Source: Candidula unifasciata
Lineage: Eukaryota > Mollusca > Gastropoda > Stylommatophora > Geomitridae
DNA: 64,000 nt
Direction of reading: 5' to 3'
Assembly (NCBI GenBank): GCA_905116865.2
Contig: CAJHNH020004891.1
Span: 194,501-258,500, forward strand
In this document: positions 57,060-64,000 of the stretch, one piece after another
Layout: each line of letters begins with the position of its first letter
How positions within the stretch are numbered: position 1 is the stretch's first letter
Made by a program: the position numbers and the translations under genes
Notes under the pieces: generated by a model
The model's database searches: none
What the model was told of the DNA's origin: nothing
The model's input: only the letters and a program-made list of their open reading frames with translations

Positions 57060-57328
57060 GAAATGACTCTTTTCCACGCCTTTCGGCTTATAGAACATTT
57101 AGGACTAGACCTATATTTTTATAGACCAATCGGCACAAGTTGGGTGGTGTGGTCAGCATCACGCCGGCGGCCTTTACTTCCTGAGACTGCACCCGGTACC
57201 CACTCAAGGCTGGGTCGACCTGGGAGGCAAGGTCATTTTTGAAAAAGCCTAGCTCTTCCAGGATGCGAACCCATGACCTTCTGAACCGCGGCGAGCGTCT
57301 AGTCGCTACGCCACGGCGACTCCCACAT
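57060..57328 (-). repeat. tRNA-derived SINE-like repeat, family B
   Basis: Full inverted copy. On the minus strand the head reads GGCGTAGCGACTAGACGCTC, with a B-box-like GGTTCGCATCC. A middle with GGTCGACCCAGCC and a tail with AGTAAAGGCCGCCGGCGTG follow, then TATAAAAATATAGGTC. Other copies are at 25150, 43160, 22285, 23680, 58140 and 61840. Confidence 0.8.
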
Positions 57329-57353
57329 AAGGGGACGACTAGTAGCTAAACAG

Positions 57354-57575
57354 TCGGTTCTGTGGCTAAGTCGATGCGAACGCTTCGGAATGCCGGGATG
57401 CCGGGTTCGATCCCAGCTGCGGGCCATGCGTTGCGCTGGTTTTGACAGTGGTATCAAGAAAGCCGACCGTCCAGGAGGCAATGGCAAACTACTGGACGTA
57501 AATTTTCCTAGAAAAACCACACAACAGCCATGGGTTGGTTCTGCAACATCCTGTAAAGGATACGCAACTAACCAG
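57354..57575 (+). repeat. SINE-like repeat, family A
   Basis: Nearly full copy, the cleanest head in the window (TGTGGCTAAGTCGATGCGAA, B-box GGTTCGATCCC), ending GTAAAGGATACGCAACTAAC. Confidence 0.87.
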
Positions 57576-57579
57576 TAGC

Positions 57580-58140
57580 TAAGCAAACAAAACATTTTTG
57601 TGTTAACGATCTTGTCTTCTGTGTCGACGCATTCCTAAAGGGTAACAGAAAATGTGCTCTGGTCTATACAAACATAGGTTTACCATTATATATTCCATAA
57701 ACTAGCGGCGTGAAAATTGTGCCTTGCATTGGAGTTATCACCCTTCATTTATTCTTCTTTTTCATCACAGAGAAACATTCTATAGCTGGGTGCTTCAAAC
57801 CAGAGTTGTGGTACCGTGGCGCTGCTTTGGTTTCATAGGACCAGAAATATCCCTTTCAGGGACGATACGTAGCTATGTCACTCCTCGATTCCTTGTCGGA
57901 AGCTATTTTTTTTTTACGGCATATCTGAAAGCAGTATAGCAAGAGGCAGACAAAGGAGATCTTGGACAGACTATACTGGCAGTTATTTCAGCAAGTCTGT
58001 AGCCGACAGTCAACCTCTGCCCGTAAATCTTTCAACTGCTGTCTACATCAGCCGTTAAACCTTTCGCCAGTTACCTCACTCTGAATTCACGTTTCTCACC
58101 GTTAATCTCACTTTGCCCTCAACCTTTTCACCGTTAATCT
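57580..58140. other. Gene-free stretch
   Basis: No domain or repeat that I can name between the family A copy and the LINE tail. Confidence 0.4.
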
Positions 58141-58245
58141 GACGCTGGGAGCCAAGGTCATTTTTAAAGAAAAAGGTCCGGCTCCGCCAGGTCCCGAACC
58201 CAGACCTTCCGAGTGTCAGCCTCACAGCGGCTCCCATTGTTTTGA
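58140..58245 (-). repeat. SINE-like repeat, family B, head
   Basis: Inverted head and middle: GGAGCCAAGGTCATTTTTAA, TCCCGAACCCAGACCTTCC, CAGCGGCTCCC. Confidence 0.65.
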
Positions 58246-58261
58246 AAGAAATTTTAAATAA

Positions 58262-58500
58262 TATTAATTTTAAAAAAGGCACTTGAAATATTGTGTCCAC
58301 ACTACAAGATTGACATTGTTTCGAAACCCATACTCGAGAGTAAGAGAGCAAGAGGTAGACAACGATACAAGTGGGACGAAAACATCACTAGATGGGCCAA
58401 CAGCAGTCTGAGAGTGTACTGTCGAGACAAGAGACAGAGCGTGTTTGAGATCCATTGCAAACAACACTCACTGTGGAGACGGCACCTCATTGACTGATTA
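58262..58500 (+). pseudogene. LINE RT tail
   Basis: An open stretch reads KRARGRQRYKWDENITRWAN and ends CKQHSLWRRHLID, the tail of a non-LTR RT. The upstream part is absent. Confidence 0.65.
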
Positions 58501-58674
58501 AATTGCCCCATCTCCACAATGTAGGTCAGCGCAGTGTGTCCCTGCTAAGCAAGGGAATACCAAGTGATGAGGCAGCGGTCTCTTCCACGGTGCGACTCTC
58601 ATACCACTGCCTTTCCCGTGTCGGCTCCGTTGTTGGGGAAACAAGAATAGACCCACCATCTGCCCAAAAGCATG

Positions 58675-58890
58675 CCCAAGTCGACTAATTGGGTGCTTCC
58701 TTCAAAGTCAGAGTACATCTGCCTGACAAACAAGGAACCAACAGTCTGCATGCAAATGAGTCAGACCTGTGAAACGGATGTGCATGCAACCCTCAGTTTC
58801 TGGAACAGGACTAGAATCCAGGAGTAGACGAACAACCAGAACTTTCCACCGAAGTTTACCGCCGTAAAACATGAAGTAAAAGAAAACAGA
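58675..58890 (+). repeat. Interspersed repeat, family E
   Basis: CAAGTCGACTAATTGGGTGC, GTGAAACGGATGTGCATGC and GACGAACAACCAGAACTTTC; ends in AAGTAAAAGAAAACAGAAG. Confidence 0.78.
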
Positions 58891-59519
58891 AGATATCACT
58901 ATCTGATATCAACGAGGACGGTCTTCTAAATTACCTACAGTGGGAATAGAGCCCCAATAAACGTTGAGTATTACACCGTGAAACGATTTCACTTGCTTCT
59001 AAGCCGCATAACGTTACTATCTCATGCATTTCCTATAACCCGTGATTTTCTTAAAATTAAAAAAAAGTATATGAAGGCTAATGAAGCTATTTCCCCTTGT
59101 GATGGCAACATTATACCCGGTCGAATGCTTAGCATGCTGGGCTTTCAAGCAAGAGACCCGAGTTCGAGTCCTCGGTAAGGCTGATGGACTGTCTTTTCTG
59201 TCGGAGGTAAAAAAAAAATCCTTACCTGCACAGACCTTGGCGAAAGCACTAGCCATGCGATCCTAAATCCTCCGGGCCAAAGACTCTCCTGCCTCAACTG
59301 CAAAAATAGTAAATATCAGCAGTAGTGGTAGTGTTTTATACAGCTAAGGGAACACTCGTGCTGGGTAAAGGAGACATTCTGAAAACCACTTATGCAAACG
59401 GAAGACACCATATTAGATAAAATAACATGCACAACAATGTGTGAACGAGGAAATGGGTGTGGACTCGGCAAGGAGCGAAACAGACTGTAAACTATCTCAG
59501 CCTTAAGTACGCATTATAT

Positions 59520-59520
<1 letters not shown>

Positions 59521-59565
<45 letters not shown>
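59521..59565. repeat. (CT)n microsatellite
   Basis: About 45 bp of pure CT. Confidence 0.95.
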
Positions 59566-59569
<4 letters not shown>

Positions 59570-60109
59570 CTCCCTTGTTCAACACAACGTATTCATACAC
59601 AGACAAGCGAAAGACAGTATCAATGTGATCATATTTTATGTACAAAAATTTTATACAAGTAAAATAAGGGTGGCAGTTTTGATTCTGTTACTGTTCTGGT
59701 ATCTGCAGTGACAAAATATCAAGAAAAGATATAAAACCAAATGAAAAGTATATTAGCAAGCTTCACAATACAACAAATTCAACCAAAACGTGAACTTTGC
59801 GGCTATGAAGCCTTCATCAGCACATACACAAATCAAACAAAACAATACAAATACACAAAATCACTTAGCTGGTGTCTCGAGGCAGCCGGGTCGATGACTT
59901 CTTAACAGGCTGCCGACATGCCTGGGCCACGGGGAAAAATACTCCTTGTGAACTACCAGAGGCCATAACTGGGGGGGGGGGGGGGGGGTTTTATAGCTGT
60001 ACAGTGTAGAAGAGTGTTTGAGAAATCCTACTAAATTTATTAATTGCACACAGAAGCAGTATTTACACACAATTTAAAAAAAAAATGGAAGCATTACTTT
60101 TTGACCATC

Positions 60110-61110
60110 CTTCATAAACAAAGTTCACTCAGCCTAACTTCCAGCAAAAATGTTAAGTAACATTACACAAATAATGTTAACCCAGCCTAACTTCCAACAA
60201 AATTGTCAAGTAACATTATAAAAATAATGTTAACCCAGCCTAACTTCCAACAAAATTGTCAAATAACATTATACAAATAATGTTAACCCAGCCTAACTTC
60301 CAACAAAATTGTCAAATAACATTATACAAATAATGTTAACCCAGCCTAACTTCCAACAAAAATGTCAAGTAACATTATACAAATAATGTTAACCCAGCCT
60401 AACTTCCAACAAAATTGTCAAATAACATTATACAAATAATGTTAACCCAGCCTAACTTCCAACAAAAATGTCAAGTAACATTATACAAATAATGTTAACC
60501 CAGCCTAACTTCCAACAAAATTGTCAAATAACATTATACAAATAATGGTAATCCAGCCTAACTTCCAACAAAAATGTCAAGTAACATTATACAAATAATG
60601 TTAATTCAGCCTAACTTCCAACAAAAATGTCAAGTAACATTATACAAATAATGTTAACTCAGCCTAACTTCCAACAAAATTGTCAAGTAACATTATAAAA
60701 ATAATGTTAACCCAGCCTAACTTCCAACAAAAATGTCAAGTAACGTTGTACAAATAATGTTAACTCAGCCTAACTTCCAACAAAAAAATCAAGTAATGTT
60801 GTACAAATAATGTTAACCCAGCCTAACTTCCAACAAAAATGTTAAGTAACATTATTCAAATAATGTTAACTCAGCCTATTTTCAGACAAAAATGTCAAGC
60901 GAGATTATACGAATAATGGTTACTCAGCACAACTTCCAGTAAAAATGTCAAGTGACATCATACCACAAAAAAAGTAACTTAGCCCAACTTCCAGTAAAAA
61001 TGTCAAGTGACATCCTACAAGCACACAAAAAAAAATAAAAAATAAAAAGGTAACTCAGCATAGCAGTGAAAATGTCCAGTAACATTATACAAATAATGTT
61101 AACTCAGTCT
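60110..61110. repeat. Minisatellite, 53-bp unit, about 18 copies
   Basis: Unit built of CAGCCTAACTTCCAACAAAA, then TTGTCAAATAACATTATACA and AATAATGTTAACC. Copies at 60181 and 60234 give the period. Edges are decayed (60880-61110). Confidence 0.93.
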
Positions 61111-61324
61111 TATCATCAGGCAGAAATGTCAAAAAAAATTTGCTCAAATGCAAAAACTAAAGATTCACCCGAATGTATAATTTAAGTCACCCGAAAGTCA
61201 TTAAAAAAAACATTAAGTCACTCTAATCTCATTATAAATAACTTCAATTCACTCTAAAAAGAATGCTCATTCAGGCACTCTTACTGCAAACACAATCACA
61301 AAGTAAACTAGACTTATGCTGCCT

Positions 61325-61570
61325 TAATTTTCTTCTTCTTCATGTCCACTAGAAAGTTCTGGTTGTTCGTCCACTTCTGGACTGCAGCCCTGTTCCAGAA
61401 CCTGGGTGCTGTGTGTGCATCGATTTTACAGATCTGACCCATTTGAATACAGACTGTTGGTTGCTCGAATCGCAGGCAGATGCACTCAGACTTCATAGGA
61501 AGTGATCAGTTAGTCGACTCTTACAACATGCTTTCAGGGCCAGTGAACAGTGAACCCACACAGGGATCTT
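61325..61570 (-). repeat. Interspersed repeat, family E
   Basis: GAAAGTTCTGGTTGTTCGTC, CCACTTCTGGACTGCAGCC and TAGTCGACTCTTACAACATG on the plus strand, with a TTTTCTTCTTCTTC tail at 61328. Confidence 0.78.
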
Positions 61571-61675
61571 AATGTTCAAAACAATTTAACATACTGGCTG
61601 CAAGTTAAAGTTAACAAAAAAGGAAGTAAAAGACACTTTCCACACCATTATTACAGTGGGCAGAACTTTTTTTTT

Positions 61676-61815
61676 TTAGTTCACCCCATCTCTGGAACTT
61701 CAAGGTTTTGTGGGGAGTTCCTGATAAAATACAAGTTTTAGGTGGGGGGGGGGGGGGGGGGTGTCACCCTTACACCCCTATAATGTTGGACTTTCTCGGG
61801 AGCTCCCTGCGATGA
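61676..61815. repeat. Diverged relative of the fold-back element at 29450
   Basis: GGGGAGTTCCTG and GTTGGACTTTCTCGGGAGCTCC match the element at 29450-29612 in both arms. A run of about 18 G lies in its centre. Confidence 0.55.
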
Positions 61816-61829
61816 GCTGAATTAAAAGA

Positions 61830-61998
61830 AACACACTGGGATCAAGACCTGCACACCTGATGGGTGATGTCATCAACATAATGCTTGGTTTGACCTGGAT
61901 GACATAGTCACTTGTGGGGGGGGGGGGGGGGGGGGAAATGTCCAACTTGATGTGGATCTGAACCCAAGCATCCAACTAATACACCACCGTGATCCCCA
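61830..61998 (-). repeat. SINE-like repeat, family B, diverged
   Basis: Inverted: GGGTGATGTCATCAACATAA, TTTGACCTGGATGACATAGT and a terminal TACACCACCGTGATCCCC. It is interrupted by about 20 G. Confidence 0.6.
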
Positions 61999-62329
61999 AG
62001 TGCTCATACATAAGTTCAGTCCAGTGTATATGATTGGAAATAATGTTTCATTTAGTCTCTGCCATCTCTGTGGGTCCCACGTGGGGAAAGGGGAGAGACA
62101 TACTTAATTGCTTTTTTATAATCTTTTAATAGAAACACAGGCCAAAAGCTGAGCGTCTGAGATGAAACAGATTAACAGATGCCATGGTAACAAATAATAT
62201 CTCACTTCACCTCACATAGCAAAATAACTTCCCTTTACATCAAATTCTGAACCCGTTTTTAAAATCAAAGTTTGTTCATAAAATTTTTTTTTTTTTACTT
62301 CAGCCTAACATACTAATTACCTCACTTTA

Positions 62330-63590
62330 ACATCCAATAACAAAATCATCTTACTATGCATCCACAAAAAGCATGTCATTTTGCTCTTACATTAAAACAA
62401 TACCAACTATTTTAACTTTATATAACAAAATCATCATCCTTTAACCTCATATGAAACAATCATCTCCCATAAATATCATATAACAAAATCATCTCCCTTT
62501 AACCTCAGTTAACACAAGCATTTCCCTATAACCTCATACCAACACACTTATCTCCCTTTATCCCCATATAACACAATCATCTCCCTTTAACCGCATATAA
62601 CACAATAATCTCACTCTAATCTCACCTAAAAGTATGTCACTGTAACTGCCTATTACAATTACAACATAAATGAAACAATTTAAAATCATTTAACATCTCT
62701 CATCAAATATCTCTCTTTAACATCACCTACAGGTATCCAATCCTATTTTAACCTCGTTTAACATAATCATCTCATTTTAACCACACCTGAAAGTATCCCA
62801 CTTTACCTCTTTGAGTCCCAAGGAACGCATCATAGGTTCATAGGTTCCTACCTAGAAGCCCAATGAACGCATCATAGGTTCATAGGTTTCTACCTAGAAG
62901 CCCAAGGAACGCATCATAGGTTCATAGGTTTCTACCTAGAAGCCCAAGGAACGCATCATAGGTTCATAGGTTTCTACCTAGAAGCCCAAGGAACGCATCA
63001 TAGGTTCATAGGTTTCTACCTAGAAGCCCAAGGAACGCATCATAGGTTCATAGGTTCCTACCTAGAAGCCCAATGAACGCATCATAGGTTCATAGGTTCC
63101 TACCTAGAAGCCCAATGAACGCATGATGCGCCGATTTTATTACTCTCTTTACTAACCCCTGGGCCTGTGATGCTAAACCCCCTGGGACTCAAAGAGTTAA
63201 CCTCATTTAACATAATCAACTATTTAATATCAATTAAAAGTATCTAACTTTAGTCTCACCTAAAAGTATCTCTTTAACCTCAGTTAAAATAATCATCTCT
63301 TTTATTCTCATTGAAAAGTATCTAATTTTAACCTTAATTAATATAATAATTTCTTTTTATTATCTCCCTTTAACCTTTCACAACACAATCATCTCACTTT
63401 GGCCTCACCTAAAAGTATCTCACAAAGGTAACTCACATTAACCTCATTTAGCATAATCATCTCTTTTTCATCTTACCTAAAAGTATCTCACTTCAACTTT
63501 ACCTAAAAGTATCTCACTGTAATCTCACCTAAAAGTATGTCACTTCAAATTTGCCTAAAAATATCTCGCTTTAACCTCACCTAAAAAGTA
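62330..63590. repeat. Degenerate array of about 24-28-bp units
   Basis: Loosely repeated ATCATCTCCCTTTAACCTCA and CACCTAAAAGTATCTCAC motifs. Old minisatellite, interrupted by the young 42-bp array at 62815. Confidence 0.75.
62815..63128. repeat. Minisatellite, 42-bp unit, about seven copies
   Basis: Unit CATAGGTTCATAGGTTTCTA then CCTAGAAGCCCAAGGAACGCAT. Copies are nearly identical, so the array is young. The flanking GAGTCCCAAG and GGGACTCAAAGAGTTAACCTC suggest expansion inside an existing repeat. Confidence 0.93.
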
Positions 63591-63978
63591 TTTCACTTTA
63601 ACTTTACCTAAAAGTATCTCACTTTAACCTCACCTAAAAGAATAACTGCAACCACACCTAAAAGTATCTCACTTTAACCTCACCTAAAAGAATAACTGCA
63701 ACCACACCTAAAAGTATCTCACTTTAACCTCACCTAAAAGAATAACTGCAACCACACCTAAAAGTATCTCACTTTAACCTCACCTAAAAGAATAACTGCA
63801 ACCACACCTAAAAGTATCTCACTTTAACCTCACCTAAAAGAATAACTGCAACCACACCTAAAAGTATCTCACTTTAACCTCACCTAAAAGAATAACTGCA
63901 ACCACACCTAAAAGTATCTCACTTTAACCTCACCTAAAAGAATAACTGCAACCACACCTAAAAGTATCTCACTGTAAT
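63590..63978. repeat. Minisatellite, 50-bp unit, about seven copies
   Basis: Unit AAAGTATCTCACTTTAACCT, then CACCTAAAAGAATAACTGCA and ACCACACCTA, repeated exactly at 63661, 63711 and so on. It grew out of the degenerate array to its left. Confidence 0.94.
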
Positions 63979-64000
63979 AACTTCAAGTGACAATACAACT

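Overview
This is a window of metazoan nuclear DNA, most likely from a mollusc and probably a gastropod. That is inferred from AT-rich, intron-rich sequence, a dense mix of tRNA-derived SINE-like repeats, RTE/CR1-like and RNase H-bearing LINE fragments, hAT elements and many minisatellites. No species can be named from the sequence alone. There is no bacterial-style operon, CRISPR array or rRNA, and no convincing functional tRNA.

The one cellular gene I can support is a nuclear receptor on the minus strand, spread over about 35 kb (39980 down to 5139). Four exons join with matching phases and give a predicted 889-residue protein. Exon 1 (39980-37814) carries the N-terminal domain, the complete two-zinc-finger DNA-binding domain, helix 1 of the ligand-binding domain, a long Ser/Cys-rich insertion, and helix 3. 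Exon 2 (10094-10013) carries the helix 3-5 signature, exon 3 (8098-7907) the beta-turn to helix 8, and exon 4 (5367-5139) helices 9-11 and the stop. The first intron is 27.7 kb; the other two are 1.9 and 2.5 kb. Exons 2-4 contain no usable start codon in frame and are recognised only through splice sites and family signatures.

Intron 1 is an archive of repeats: a 5.5-kb satellite of 19-20-bp units (about 11650-17130), a degraded hAT transposon with perfect 15-bp terminal inverted repeats and a perfect 8-bp target duplication (19607-21937), an RT-bearing LINE (22440-23660), further LINE tails, nested MITEs, and 31-bp and 64-bp minisatellites. The 64-bp array runs almost up to the exon 1 donor.

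On either side of the gene (1-5100 and 40000-64000) I see no other cellular gene. There are repeated SINE-like families, LINE tails, long AT, GA and GAA microsatellites, a 45-bp minisatellite that keeps an open frame (52916-54605), and 53-, 42- and 50-bp minisatellites near the right edge. Local repeat-family names (A-H) used below are mine.
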